A stretch of DNA of 64,000 bases from Hymenopus coronatus (lineage: Eukaryota; Arthropoda; Insecta; Mantodea; Hymenopodidae): NCBI GenBank assembly GCA_030762935.1, contig CM060887.1:16298501-16362500 (forward strand), in the 5' to 3' direction. Position 1 is the stretch's first letter; each line of letters begins with the position of its first letter. Shown piece after piece: positions 11,399 through 22,871 of this stretch. The notes under the pieces are model-generated. The model saw only the letters and a program-made list of their open reading frames with translations, was not told where the DNA came from and searched no databases. The position numbers and the translations under genes were made by a program.

Positions 11399-12735
11399 AT
11401 ACAGAGTGTATATAAATGAATATCAGGGTTTTAACTCTTTATAATATTTATTACATTCAACTTACAATTATGAATGATATGTCAAATGAAAAAGCAACTC
11501 AAACAGTTTTACCAAGAAACTTATAAATGTTCAATGTGACTACCCTTTGTCACACGGCACACATCAAGTCTATAGCTGAGTTCTTCCCAAATGTTGATAA
11601 GTGTGTATTCAGTAATTGTAGCAACAGCTTCTTCAATCCGGTTTCTTAATTCAGGGAGGTCAGCTAGTAGCGGAGGCACGTACACACGATCCTTGATGAA
11701 GCCCGAAAGGTAAAAATCGCATGGCATTAGGTCAGGAGAACGTGGAGGCCATGCATAGCAAGCCGTTTCATTGGGGCCCTTGTGGCCTATCCAGCACTCG
11801 GGTACAGTGACGTTCAACCAATCGCATACTTTGATATGCCAGTGAGGTGGCGCACCATCCTGCTGGAAAATGAAGTTCTCTGGCTCATTTTCTTCCAACT
11901 GAGGGAAGAGCCATTGCTCTAGAGTATCAAGGTAAGAAGTGCCAGTTACAGTAGGTTCACCAAAAACGAAAAGCCCATAAACTTTTCACCGGGATACAGC
12001 ACAAAAAACATTCACTTTAGAGGAATCTCGTTGCATTTATACCATCTCGTGAGGATTTCCTGAGCCCCAGATAAGCACATTATGAGTGTTAACATGTCCA
12101 CTAAGGTGAAAAGTCAATTCATCACTGAAGACAACACGATCCATAAAATCGTCATAAAATGTCGTTTGCGAATTTGGCACGTAATCCGTGGTCTGTCGGC
12201 TTTAGAGCCTGTAATAACTGTAAACGGTAAGGACGTAGCTGTAAGCGTTTTCTTACATTTTTCCAAACAGTTGACACAGGAACTTGTAATTCACGACTAG
12301 CCTTCCGGACTGATTTCTTTGGGCTACGAGTGAACGACTCTCTCACTCGCTCAACAGTCTCTTCAACCTGGTCATCCCGTGCTCTTCCCTTTACAAAGGC
12401 AGCCGGTATCTTCAAACTGATTACACCATCTACGAATGTTTTTATCACTAGGAGGATCACAACCGAACTTACTACGGAACGCATGTTGCACAGTAACTAC
12501 AGATTCGGTCTTTGCAAACTGCAAAACACAAAACGCTTTCTGTTTACTAGTGGCTATCTTTGCTACTACCGCTGTCTAGCAGATTGCGGCAGAAACATTG
12601 CACGCACATGGGCACTGGTGCCAACAAACAAAACTGTTTGTGTTGCTTTTTCATTTGATATATCATTTATAACTGTAGGTTGAATGTAATAAATATTATA
12701 AAGAGCTAAAACCCTGATATTCATTTATATACACC

Positions 12736-12742
<7 letters not shown>
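11399..12742 (-). mobile_element. Complete but inactivated Tc1/mariner-superfamily transposon
   Basis: Terminal inverted repeats of about 112 bp (11399-11510 and 12631-12742, roughly 93% identical; outer end ACAGRGTGTATATAAATGAA) enclose a single minus-strand transposase pseudogene. The flanks are TAT/ATA rich, so the expected TA duplication cannot be distinguished; the right end abuts a long TA microsatellite. The element lies in the last SPPL3 intron, opposite to that gene. Long repeats with one HTH-DDE protein agree with the superfamily, though classical mariners have repeats of about 30 bp. Confidence 0.85.
11521..12557 (-). pseudogene. DUF4817/HTH-DDE transposase, broken
   Basis: Minus-strand reading gives an HTH region (KQKAFCVLQFAKTESVVTVQ, then IRRWCNQFEDTGCLCKGKSTG), a second HTH (KKSVRKASRELQVPVSTVWK) and a DDE domain with VFSDE, FIFQQDGAPPH and WPPRSPDLMPCDF, ending GSHIEHL-stop at 11521. 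The expected start is ATA instead of ATG (12555-12557). A frame change follows KSTG where RPRVS is expected, another follows FANDIL, and there are in-frame stops after PHEMV and CAVSR. Forty-six residues separate the Asp of QQDG from the Asp of CDF, more than the 34 of classical mariners. DNA binding and cut-and-paste transposition is the family role. This copy cannot make protein. Confidence 0.88.

Positions 12743-12791
<49 letters not shown>
12739..12791. repeat. (TA)n microsatellite at the transposon end
   Basis: About 26 TA units start within the terminal CTGTATA of the transposon and end at TGATGAGATG. It may have expanded from the TA target site. Confidence 0.9.
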
Positions 12792-12794
<3 letters not shown>

Positions 12795-12795
<1 letters not shown>

Positions 12796-13035
12796 AGATG
12801 ATGAATATTCAATCCGAAGGAAGTCAATGGCCAGGGCAGAATTGTGGAAAAAACCCCAACCCAACTTTGGTGTTCAAGCAAGGATCATACTGCGGTGGTG
12901 TTGCCATTTCCTTTCTGCAAGTTGGGGATGATGAAAGGACACATACAACCAGGCCTCCCAGTGGGAGGCAAAATCCCCTTGCTGGTGCTGGGAATCGAAC
13001 TCAGATCCCCTGTGCTAGAGACAGGTGGTAATATA
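12795..13035 (-). mobile_element. tRNA-derived SINE, type F
   Basis: On the minus strand a B box (GAGTTCGATTCCC, reverse of GGGAATCGAACTC near 12990-13002) precedes a body with GGGATTTTGCC and GGCCTGG blocks and ends in CTTCCTTCGGATTGAATATT. The longer minus-strand relative is at 44335-44660 (GGGAATGGAACCC B box, same bracketing of GGGAGAC/GGGGAAAAATCCC). The internal polymerase III promoter is plausible; no poly(A) tail is evident. Confidence 0.6.
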
Positions 13036-15118
13036 TAAAATATATGATATAAGTTACTTATATTTCCACATATAAAACTATAATTGAATCACAGAAAAGG
13101 CCTCAAAAACCGGGGGTCATCTTAGATGTTAAAAGCAAAACAAAAGAAGAAATTTATATCAATTAAAACCACATAAAATAAAACAAATTACTCACCAATG
13201 TATTTCAAATTGTGTGAAATCCTTACATTCCTCATTTAAGGCAAATCAAGTAGGTATATCCTCACTTTTGTCCCTTGTTACATTACTGGCATTTGGTTCT
13301 TTAGTTAAAGTGACCAGACATCCCGTTTTTCATCCTGTTGTCCCAGTGTTCTAATAGATTTTGTTAGGACGTCTGTTTGTCCATTTTGTTAGAAACTATT
13401 TATTCTCCATTTTATGCTAGAAAATATTGAATAATGAGAAACTTCTGAAGAAAATCCATTATTCAGAAAACTATTTTCAGCAAGCCAGCAGATTTATGAA
13501 TTGTATACCTATGATAATTTTATTTGCTGTTTATAGTAGTACTTATAATGTAATATGCTGTGCATTGTAACAGCATTTAACTTAAATTTTATGAATATTG
13601 TGATAATTATGCTTTTATTTATAATAAGTATAACAGGATTTTAGCTTTTAATGCATTAACTTACTGGCCTAAGGCTAATTTACTGTTCCATGTTTAGCTT
13701 CCGAAAATGTGGTCAAATTACTTTAGCCGGTTTTATGACTTTTAACTTGAAGCCTCATTTACATATTATTTCCTTCTTTTCATCGACTCTATAATTAGTC
13801 CTACACTTTACAAATTTTACGCTGATTACACCTATAGTGCAAGCTATTTTAACACAGATAGCCTATAACAAAGGCACTGGTGAGTTCTGTAATATCAATA
13901 TAGCCAAAAACGTAACTGCTGAAAAGAGGCTTTTCCTTTATGCAACAGCCAAATGGCAGTGCTTACAGATACAAGAAAATAAAATTTGTGATTTGAAAAA
14001 TTATGAATAGGACATAATTCCCTATATGCTATAGCTATACAGTATTGGTGTTCAATTTGTCCAGAAGGTTAGCTTAATATGCATCAGTTATAGCTGTCTA
14101 ATGGAAATATAATTAGCAGCACACCCTTGACATCCAAGAAAACAATGCCATGATCTTCCCAGCTGATTTCACATACTTTAACTGCTTTTTTGGTGCAGAA
14201 TATTGGTACTTCTATTCTTGTTTTGTATTAGGTGGGTATGTTTTATCATTTATTACAAATTGATACATAAGGTCTGTAGGATCTCTGTGAAAATGATCCA
14301 AATTTTGTCCAGAGATTTACACTCTGATTCACTTTTGATTTGAAGTGAGCAGATGGTTTTATCATGTCCAAATCTTCTTACAAAATGTTCAGGATGTGTT
14401 AAGTGTCCTATATACAACTTCTACAATGTAGTAAGCAGATATGCCTACTAAGATTCTTGAAAAGTTCCTATGTTATTGCACAAATGTTTCCATAAAAGAT
14501 TGAAAACTAAAGTTCTCTGCAAAAGCTTCTGCAATTTGTGTGTCATTCCAAGAACTTTTCAAGTGACCTTCATATTTATAATACTTTGTATTGTCATTGG
14601 TAGTACACAGGGCGTTCAATAACTCCTTAAAACATCCAAGAAATTACACTTGTAGCATCAAAAAAGTTTTCTCTTACTAGATGGCAGTTAAAGTTTCAGT
14701 TATATCCATCATGTGGTTTTGTTGCCATAGGTAATTGAATCCACAATATTGTGCTTCTTTAGAAAGATGGAAAAAAAACAAGTTTTGTACAGTGATTAAA
14801 CACTTTTATTTAAAAGAGAAATAAAAGCTGAGTTACGAATCGATCTCTCAATTGCGTTTATTCTCCATTGGGAGCATTAGTGGTACCCCTCTTGCCGAGA
14901 CCTTTGTGAGATCTAATTTTGGTGCAAAATTGAGAACACTGTGATATGCCTGTGGCCTCTACTATTTTGCAATCCTGATAAGTTTCTGTGACGATACATA
15001 ACCGTGAAGGAAATATGGATACACTACAAAGGACTTATTGAATGCCCCTCGTACTTTGTGAATAAAATGAAAGGGGGAAGGGCAATGTACTATGCAAATC
15101 ATTTTGTTTATTTTGCAG

Positions 15119-15187
15119 GGTGACTTGAGGCGAATGTGGAGTGAACCATTTATCATTCACCCTCCTTCAAAACATTTAGAAGTCTGA
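15119..15187 (+). CDS. SPPL3: SPPL3, terminal coding exon
   Basis: After acceptor TTTATTTTGCAG the frame continues in phase 0 as GDLRRMWSEPF, then HPPSKHLEV and TGA at 15185-15187. GDLRRMW following MAYLKGD matches the cytosolic tail of SPPL3; the final LEV is also shared with vertebrate SPPL3. Together with the two exons upstream, about 169 of roughly 380 family residues are in the window. Confidence 0.93.
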   Translation, partial: GDLRRMWSEPFIIHPPSKHLEV

Positions 15188-15960
15188 CACAATATAAAGA
15201 GTGGATATGACAAATCATTACTTTTGCCAATTCTGATGATGACTGTTATCAAAGCTGCTCCTACCTGCATCTGTTAGTGGCTTTGTGACTTCAGTTGTGC
15301 ATAAGTGAATTTGATAATCAGAATAGTTCCGAACAAAATGGAGTATTACAAACTGCACACATGTACCAGAATACACTGTGTCTAATATGTATGTGTACAT
15401 AAATATATATATATTTTTTTTGTTATTCAGAATGTGTTCAGTGATGAACAAGTTGAAGAGAGTACATTTCTTCAACTTGCTCCTGATAGAAACAGCATTT
15501 GTTTCACCTGTTAGAGCTACAATGTAGCATTCAAAGTGTTTGTACTTTCAAATTTTTTTTATTTTGTTCATCTTGTCATCAACATCATACTTTCTTACAT
15601 CTGATCACACAATCCATCCAATCAATGTCACAAATAAAGGAATTTTTTTCTGAATACAAAGTATGACTTAAATGCTGAATGAAGAAGTCATGAAAAATGC
15701 ACAGAATACTTAATACTGGTGTCATTGGTAAGTCATGCAAGAGGAAATGCAGATGAAATGACATAGGTGTGTATTTATTACCGTTGTAGATCGTTGAGTA
15801 CAGAAATATAAAGTATTAAGTTTATAAAATACATGCTTTTCCCAAACCATCATCTATGAGTTTAAGCTTTCCTATCTTGAAGTTATTATGTGCCTTCTCT
15901 TCAACTTGAATGGGAGGAAACCAGTTTTGATATGACTTAAAGTTTCCAATAAAGAAAAGA
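15188..15960 (+). other. SPPL3: Probable SPPL3 3' UTR with candidate poly(A) signals
   Basis: Non-coding sequence follows the stop. AATAAA occurs at 15633-15638 and 15948-15953; either could direct polyadenylation. No transcript evidence is available, so the end is uncertain. Confidence 0.4.
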
Positions 15961-17925
15961 AGTAGAATTTGTGAATAAGGAACATGTTAAAAACAATAAA
16001 TTACACTGACCTTTCCATATAAATACATTAGTTTTATTTCAAAGGAAGTTTAAACTAGAGATTAAACAAAGAATTAATCTTAATTTTTAAGGTACTTGCA
16101 GATCACAATATTGCCAATGACATTTTTACTGCCCTGCATCAGGGTTCACCTATTCTTCTTTTATTGATTTTCCTTTTTTTCCATGACTATTTAAGAAATT
16201 TTCGTTCATCATTGAGATTTTTTTAATAAAGTGTAAAAAGAAAATCCAAATATTATAAAGATGAGTCAGAAGATGGTAATTTTTTAAATGTATAGGCAAT
16301 AACTTATCAAAACTATGGAATCTTGTTTCATTAATTTTTTAATGGCCTCCACCATCCCCACAGCCGTTTAGTGTCCTCCTTGCTATTTATTTGTGGTAGA
16401 GAAAATATGTGCTCATTAATAACTGAACCATGATATGGTGGCTTTGGGAAGCCAAACAGATCACAGGGTAAGAGATGGAATTAGGAGCAGCATTAGCTGA
16501 CCAGCTGCACAAAGATATTTGACTAAACATTACATACCGTTACAAATTAAGAATAATACAAAGACAATTTTTTTCTTGTTCCTAGCTACATAAAATGTGC
16601 ATCAACTTAGAATGCAAACAAATTAGTAAGATTAATTCAATTTATTCTTCTCCGACATCTGAATCCTTTGTTTTTATGCATCTTTGTTCTTTAGCTCTCT
16701 GAAGTTCTATTGGTATCTTTGTTCTTCAAGTTTGTTTTATATTTTTGCCTTCTTAGTTTGTTTTTGTTTCTTTGCATACTCTTTGTATCTTTTATGATCA
16801 GGCCGTACATGTGCTAACATTGTATGGGTAATTGGGAATCTTTTCAGTGCTTTATAAGTCTTGATTGCATTTTCAACAGCATGTGTGCATTATTTTTAGA
16901 TTTTATATAGGCACTAGTAATAGGTGGATTGAAATACACAATCCCATTTGTTTTTGGCAACAACTGAACCAAGCACAGAATTATTATATTTGTCAGACAG
17001 CTTAGTTTGCGAGGTATGGCTATTTCACACCATAAACAATTTATACAAGCATTTTTAATTTTGGTTACATATAATAAAGAAATTGCTCACTTCACTGCAA
17101 AGTTTGACCTACTTGCAACAAAATATTCAAATACTTGACACCATAAACACACCAGTCTATCAAACATAATCAGCCCTGAATATGAAGAGGTACGTAACAA
17201 TAATTTAGTCTTGCAGTAGGTATCTTGCGGAGTGTTTTGTGTTTAATGTTTTATGATAATACCACTAATGCTGGTATATATTGAAATGGCGGTGTCCATA
17301 CTTTCTATTGTTGTAACTTTGCTAAATATACATATGAAAGAAGTCATCACTAAAATGTCAAAGAGAAACCTAGGACTTCTGATCAGTCATTTAAGGTTTG
17401 TTGTGTTTTGAGCTCTCAGAAGATGACAATAACAACAGCGATGAATACAAAGAAGGTGGCACAGAATTTGGATTCCTGTGGTGACATCATGATAAAATTC
17501 TTGCAGATACCCTGGAGTAAAAAGTTGCCTAAAGGTATGTTAACCCTGTTTGGTCGTGGCACTTGGAAGAAATTTCCATGGCCTAGATGGATCTGTAAAT
17601 TTACCACTAGAGATACACAAATCAGAGCAAAATTAATATAAAAGTAGCCCATGTCTGTGGACTTAACATACATTGCTGATTATCAAACCTAGTTGAGCGT
17701 GACTGCAGAATTGTTGAATACACAGTCCTCTTTATAGTTGTTTTAAATGTTTAAACATTTAGATTGAGCTAAAGTATCCAAATAATAAAAAGCACGTAGC
17801 AGTCATATAGCAAACAGCCATAAATGGTCCTTCAGTAAAATTAGCAGAGGAAATCTCACTATTTACACCAGTACATTTCGCTTTCTGGCATAAGATATTT
17901 ATTGTGATTGGAAACGACAAATGTT
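15961..17925. other. Intergenic, no recognised gene
   Basis: AT-rich DNA. A minus-strand 31-codon segment (17416-17511) after a plausible acceptor is discussed in the findings. Nothing else can be supported. Confidence 0.35.
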
Positions 17926-18144
17926 TTAAGATGGTTTGGACACATAAATAGGATGGATGAGAGCAGGAAACCGAAACAGGTATGGGAGGCCAGAGGAGAA
18001 GGAAGAAGAGGGAGAGGGTGAATAAGAATAGAATGGAGCGATTATGTAGAGCAAATAGTGAATAAGAAAGGAAAGACTTTGAGGGAAGTTAAACAATTAA
18101 CGAGGGAGAAGGCAAAGTATAGGAAATGGACAATGACCAGCTGA
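17926..18144 (+). pseudogene. 3' end of a non-LTR retrotransposon reverse transcriptase ORF
   Basis: Translation begins [20 protein letters not shown], passes one in-frame TGA where GRGR-x-R is expected, continues EWSDYVEQIVNKKGKTLREV, then REKAKYRKWTMTS-stop. The RWFGH-x-x-RM ... PRKRW/WxDY ... A-x-x-R-x-x-W arrangement is the standard carboxyl tail of many arthropod LINE reverse transcriptases. Only this 5'-truncated end is present, as is usual for LINE insertion. No poly(A) or target duplication was recognised. Confidence 0.65.
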
Positions 18145-18611
18145 GGAAACCCGATGCTCAAAAGGGCATAAGGGAGAGAAAAAGAAGTAATTGATGAAGT
18201 ATGATAGCACTCATAACAAATGCCAGTGCCATGGCAGGTTTATTTTCACATGTCTTGCAGTAGAAATAAATTTCTTTCCTAGCCCCCTTAAGCTTTTGAT
18301 TGCTACAGATAAGTGGTCTTTCCCCTCAAAATGCTACATGAAATGTGGAGCATTGTTTAGCCTTTTTTGCTTCCCAGTTGTACCTGATGTGATCTGCCTT
18401 CGGTCTTTTACATCTTTTACGAAACTCTTGATACACAACTTTCTGTGTTTGACATAGGACAAGGTATGGGTGCTTGCCTGGGAATTCTGAACTTTGTATA
18501 AAATGTAGTATTGTTGAAACTTCCAAGCACCAGAAAAATAATTTGCACCACCAGTTCAACGATTTTTACAGAAATACATATGTTACACACTAATGGTCAC
18601 CACGATCCATG
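18145..18611. other. No secure feature
   Basis: A minus-strand reading contains ARKEIYFYCKTCENKP, faintly like a zinc-finger tail of piggyBac-type transposases, but too short and broken to call. Confidence 0.25.
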
Positions 18612-18912
18612 TGCCGCCCTCCATGGTGTAATAGTTACCATGCTAACTTCATATACCCAAGGTTGTGGGTTCAAACCCAACAGAGGATGATGGATTTTTT
18701 TGGATGTAAAAATTCTTAGCATGGCTTCCTTCAGATGGGAAATAAAGCCGTTGGTCCCGTGTCATAGATTTACGGCACATAAAAGAACCTCAAGCCTAAT
18801 AGAGAGGTTTCTGAGCAAAATTAAGCTGTCTTTCACACCCAATTTAGAATGGGACACTGAGAACCACATCAGTTAAAGAGCGTCCATAAATAACACGCCA
18901 TTTACATTTCCA
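18612..18912 (+). mobile_element. tRNA-derived SINE, type B (best-preserved class)
   Basis: A tRNA-like head (CCTCCATGGTGTAATAGTTACC with B box GGTTCAAACCC) is followed by GAAATAAAGCCGTTGGTCCC, GATTTACGGCAC, AACCTCAAGCC, a GGGACACTGAGAACC block and the tail AAAGAGCGTCCATAAATAA. Other copies are 45425-45692 (minus), 50105-50310, 50578-50772, 55165-55345 and 61440-61690. A head-only fragment at 19095-19125 lies about 180 bp downstream. Confidence 0.8.
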
Positions 18913-19144
18913 TTTTCATGATCCATACCTCTCACATGTTTGGTATAATCAAGCATACACAGTAGCTTTTGTAATACCCCCTGTCCTCAAAATTGTTAGT
19001 TTTTTGCATAGAGGTTTTGTAATAGGTGTAAACCTAGACTACCCATTTGTCTTTCCACCCCATAAAATGATGTTGCCATTATGTAAGAACTTGGTCGCCC
19101 TCCATGGTGTAGTGATTACCATTGGAAAGAAAACCATAACCTAG

Positions 19145-19440
19145 ATCCAAATCCAAAATTGCTAAAAACCGTGTCAGGACACACAGAACTCACAACCTGG
19201 GAAAACATCCTCATATGGAAAAACAAAGATCACCTAATAAACTTTGAAATCCCGGCAGTAGACAGCTTAGTTAAGAAATTCATCATTTCGCCACCAGAGA
19301 AGAAAACACAAGCAAACGCAACTAGCAATGGTAGTTGGACCCGTGAGGTTGAAAATGGAAGCATAGGCTTCCGAAACTAGTCCCTCATAATATGAATGTA
19401 AGTGACATAGTGTTAAAAAAACCAACTCAAATTAATATAA
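19145..19440 (+). mobile_element. Penelope-like retroelement 3' end with ORF terminus
   Basis: A frame open from 19159 to 19380 encodes GHTELTTWENILIWKNKDHL, then EIPAVDSLVKKFIISPPEKK, and ends VENGSIGFRN-stop. Its last codons coincide with a hammerhead-like structure: TTGAAAA (19349), a perfect GGAAGC/GCTTCC stem with loop ATAG, then GAAACTAGTC (19373-19382), so the TAG stop lies inside the conserved core. Related copies are at 10426-10737, 4517-4698 and 22872-22980. No catalytic domain is present. Class assignment is inferred from the motif and from the shared ORF tail. Confidence 0.5.
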
Positions 19441-19854
19441 CATAGTAAAATCTGTTTCCTGGAGATATTGCATGCAAGCTGAGAATCATGCCTCAGTTAA
19501 GGGTCCAGTAAGTGGAAGACTTGGTAACATTGAGGGTTGGTTTCCAACTGCAAACTTTGGAAGGGTGGGGAAAAATATTGTACTGTCCCATGTTATGTCT
19601 CATATGAATTTGCAAGGATTAGTAATAGCTGCTCATAACATAACACTTAAATTCATTCACCTTGGATTCCCATACTGCCCATGAAATATACATCAGTTTG
19701 CAGCTACCAGATTGGCGAGCCCAAAATTGAATCGTATTACAAAGATAACTATTTTGTTTTTAATTAGTCCCCTTTAACATCTAAGGTCATTTAGGGGGTT
19801 TTACATTAGAAAAAACATGTCTATAAGTTCTTTACATTGGGTTTAAATCATTTT

Positions 19855-20025
19855 ATTTTCCTCAATCACACACACATGCACTCTCACATACATACTTCCA
19901 AACTCTGGGGGGTAGGGAATAATTCTGGTTAAAGAAAAATTCTCTACCTCAGCTGGGAATTGAACCCAGGACCTCCGAGTGAGAAGCCAGCTTGCTGACC
20001 ACTTGACCACAGAGGCAGTCATAAC
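19855..20025 (-). mobile_element. tRNA-derived SINE, type D
   Basis: The minus strand starts TGCCTCTGTGGTCAAGTGGTCA (A box), has a B box GGTTCAATTCCC and a body with AGAATTATTCCCTACCCCCC and GTATGTGAGAGTGCATGTG. The same body is seen at 53030-53285 (plus) and, without head, at 45205-45350. Confidence 0.75.
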
Positions 20026-20029
20026 AAAT

Positions 20030-21660
20030 ATTTGGCTATAACTTCTGGCTGTAATTGCTGCAAACATATGAGTGGCTTTCTTAAAACATCATAGCTGATT
20101 GTTGAGATGCACCAGTAGCTTGTTTTCATTGTGACACCTGCAACAATAAGCACTACTTCTGGAAGTTTCTTGTCATGTGATTACAGGTTTTAAAAGGAGG
20201 CAACAGTCAGCTTCCAACAAAAAGTTCGGAGAATGCAGTCATAGCCACAGCGTCAAAAGAAAACTATATGCCAGAATTGTTGTGAAAGCATCAAATAAAG
20301 ACATTATTTGTGGACATTTTTGTTTGTAGTCAGTTGGAAGAAATAGAAAGTTGTTTGAGTAATAAAGAACAGTTTTGTTATATTAAGCAAAATTAAAATA
20401 AATGAAAAAAAAAAAAGTGTTGAAAACTTACTAGAAAGCAAAATTGTTTCAGTATACATTATAATAATACCATGTTGAAACATCTTTACATTCCAATTCA
20501 GCTGATGTCACAAGACAATAACAATCTGCACTTCCAATGAATCTGCATTCTTCTTTTTTGCAAACCCACGTTAAGAGGAACCACATGATAATTCCCTAGC
20601 AATTTTGTGAAAACTGGCATTCCCTGACTTATATTTGAAACTATTTCTCTGACCTTTTTTAATTTCCCTGCCATTCACTGATCTTTCCTGTTAAAGTGAA
20701 TCATGTTAATCCAGTAAAATAGAGAGAGAATGCATGAACTTTGAGTTGTTGTGAACACTACAGATTTAGCTCTTATGCAAAGTTTAATAATAAAAAGATG
20801 ATGCCAGGACTATATTTTCATTTATTTGATTTGTTAAGTTATATTTCAATGTGTATTTTATGTTATGTGCTGTATCTGTTTCTTAATTGGTTTAATTCAA
20901 AATTAAAGAGTCACTTAATAAAAACAATAACACATCTGCTACTAAATCCCTGTTTGAAAAACTATGTATCATTATGTGTTAAATTGATCTGAGAGCATCA
21001 GTTCCCCATAAATGCTTATAATTTTAGATGGTATACCTATGAGCTAGAATGCCTGCATATGAGGTGGCAGAGTACAGGTGTCATTCTTTAAACCAAAGAT
21101 AGGTCTTGATAAGGACCTCGAAAAAGTTTACGCACTATTGTCCTGTCTTTCGTAAATTCATGAAAGAAAAATTATATATTTGGCGACCTTATGATTTCCT
21201 GTTAGTAGGTGTAAAAGTTTATACTGGAGGTGTCAGTTTGAGGGTGAAATGAGAACTCCCTTGCAGTAAAAGATGCATCAAGTTATGACAACAGTCAAAT
21301 GACACTAAGTGATTATAAAATGAATAATATTTCAAATAAAAAGAAGTATTTTAGTCATTCCCGGAATTGAAGATTGTCAACCCCTGAAACCTGTCTTCCC
21401 GAACGAAGACAAATTTGGAACAAAAAGTGTAAAAAGTGACATTTAAATTTAATTAATAATGAATATTGTTTGCCAGTAATCTTTAGTGATAGTAATTAAA
21501 CCAAATACATATTCCTAAACTGTGAATGATAGAACAAAATAGTGTTTTTGTATAAGGTGATTACTTAAACATACTTAGCTGAAAACAAAATAAATAAAGC
21601 ATGTACTTATGATACATAAACAACAAACCATTATTATTGTTATCCTTGCAGAGAGTTTCA
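20030..21660. other. No recognised feature
   Basis: AT-rich intergenic DNA with only short chance ORFs on both strands. Confidence 0.4.
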
Positions 21661-21667
21661 AATAAAA

Positions 21668-22712
21668 ATGTGATATGTTCCATTCACAGGACTTTCTCTA
21701 TTTGTTCTGCAAACTATTCTTATGAAACCTTGCAAGTAAATGGGAAAAGCAATAGTAAAATCTTTTTAAAACTGTCACTAAGTGACGACTTCAAAATTCA
21801 GTTCTCTTTGTATGGTCAAGAGTAAAAGCAAAAGAGATGACACTTGGGAAAGAGTTTCAAAATTGAAACTAATAACAAGGAATATCTGTAATAAGATTAA
21901 CTAAAATAATAAATAATAGTATGACATAAATTGTATGTTTGAACAAGATATCTACAAGTTTTATGTAGTAGAGAGAGAGGCAATATCTTAATGATTTACC
22001 AGATATGCAAAAGTCCTCCAAAATTAAGGGAGTTTCAGAGGCTATTCTCAGAAAATTAAATATGTTTATTTTATTTCCATGTAAATTTATGTATAGCATT
22101 TTAATCCAGATTTTTAGCTACTTTTGAGAAATGTTCCGTGTATTTTGCACACACCTTTGGGTGCTAGACATACAGGAAAGCGAGGGCTGGGAGAAGAAGA
22201 GAGAGCTCGCATACCTTTCTGCAATGTTGTCAACCATAAACATTTCTTTCTTTGAGGCCCTCAGCCATTGGAGTGTAGGTTATCTAATTTGTCAAGAACT
22301 AGCTGAATTACTAAATGAAGCACAGTGCACATATATGTGCATAAATTCTGGGAGCTTCAGACACAATGAAACCTTAGCATCGAAGAATCCACTGGATATC
22401 AAAATGTATAACATCCTTCATCACTGTGCTCTGCTTCTGAAATTGCACAAACCTACAAATGAAGATTAGGAAGGAAGCCAAGTGCCCAAGAGAAGATGTA
22501 CGCAGTTAAGTGGTAGTTTGTGCGGAAGGATTTTTCTGTAAATTCATGTCATATCCTTGGAAGATACTGAACTGAAATACCCAAATTTGGTACTTAACAG
22601 ACTGTTCACAGACATGCACATACTCGCAGAGAAACCATTTTGTAAAATTTTGGGTGAAATACTTTCCCTGTTTGATATGTACATTGTACACATGTGATAG
22701 AGAAAGTAAAAC
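21668..22712 (-). mobile_element. HINE-like repeat, full length, interrupted by foreign DNA
   Basis: Orientation is defined so that the element starts TGATRTGTTCCATTCACA and ends in a palindromic hairpin plus AGAGAAAGTAAAA. This copy starts at 21668 (TGATATGTTCCATTCACAGG), includes the internal block GAGGCTATTC...AGAAAATT and ends with TGTACATTGTACA and GATAGAGAAAGTAAAA at 22712. About 370 bp (22140-22508) of unrelated sequence interrupts it. Non-coding. Confidence 0.8.
22140..22508 (+). other. Insertion within the HINE-like copy, carrying a 112-codon ORF
   Basis: Between the blocks TTCCGTGTA and GTGGTAGTTTG, which adjoin in other copies, sits about 370 bp whose plus frame (22131-22469) is open for 112 codons, including LAYLSAMLSTINISFFEAL and VGYLICQELAELLNEAQC. 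I do not recognise the protein. The base composition is less AT-rich than the host repeat. It may be a fragment of a gene or transposable element; no terminal repeats or tail are visible. Confidence 0.35.
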
Positions 22713-22871
22713 TTTCTTGTGGGCCTCCAGATTGGGGGTTGATACATTAGGCCAGACTGGTTTTAACAATAGACATAGCTAAATGGAATGTTCAAGGAAC
22801 ATCCAACAAATATGAGACTGATGTTTGGAGGAATTTAGTAACAGTGAGTCAAAATTATATGTGGTATTAAT

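Larger units (their letters stand above)
10151..15118 (+). other. SPPL3: SPPL3 last intron, 4.97 kb, repeat-rich
   Basis: Runs from donor GTAAGT to acceptor TTTATTTTGCAG. It carries a Penelope-like tail (10426-10737), a complete Tc1/mariner-superfamily element (11399-12742), a TA microsatellite and a SINE (12795-13035). From 13040 to 15118 I see nothing beyond AT-rich DNA. Confidence 0.85.

Noticed and set aside
12330..12683. 117-codon plus-strand ORF
   Set aside because: Antisense shadow of the minus-strand transposase pseudogene at 11521-12557.
12696..12881. 61-codon ORF with Ile-Tyr repeats
   Set aside because: Produced by the TA microsatellite.
13300..13400. GTGACCAGACATCCCG-type sequence resembling a common hAT/MITE flank
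   Set aside because: Single short similarity from memory; no inverted partner or coding evidence.
18195..18560. Minus-strand reading with KKRCKRPKADHIRYNWEAKK and ARKEIYFYCKTCENKP, reminiscent of a piggyBac zinc-finger tail
   Set aside because: Too short, broken by a stop, and the cysteine pattern is incomplete.
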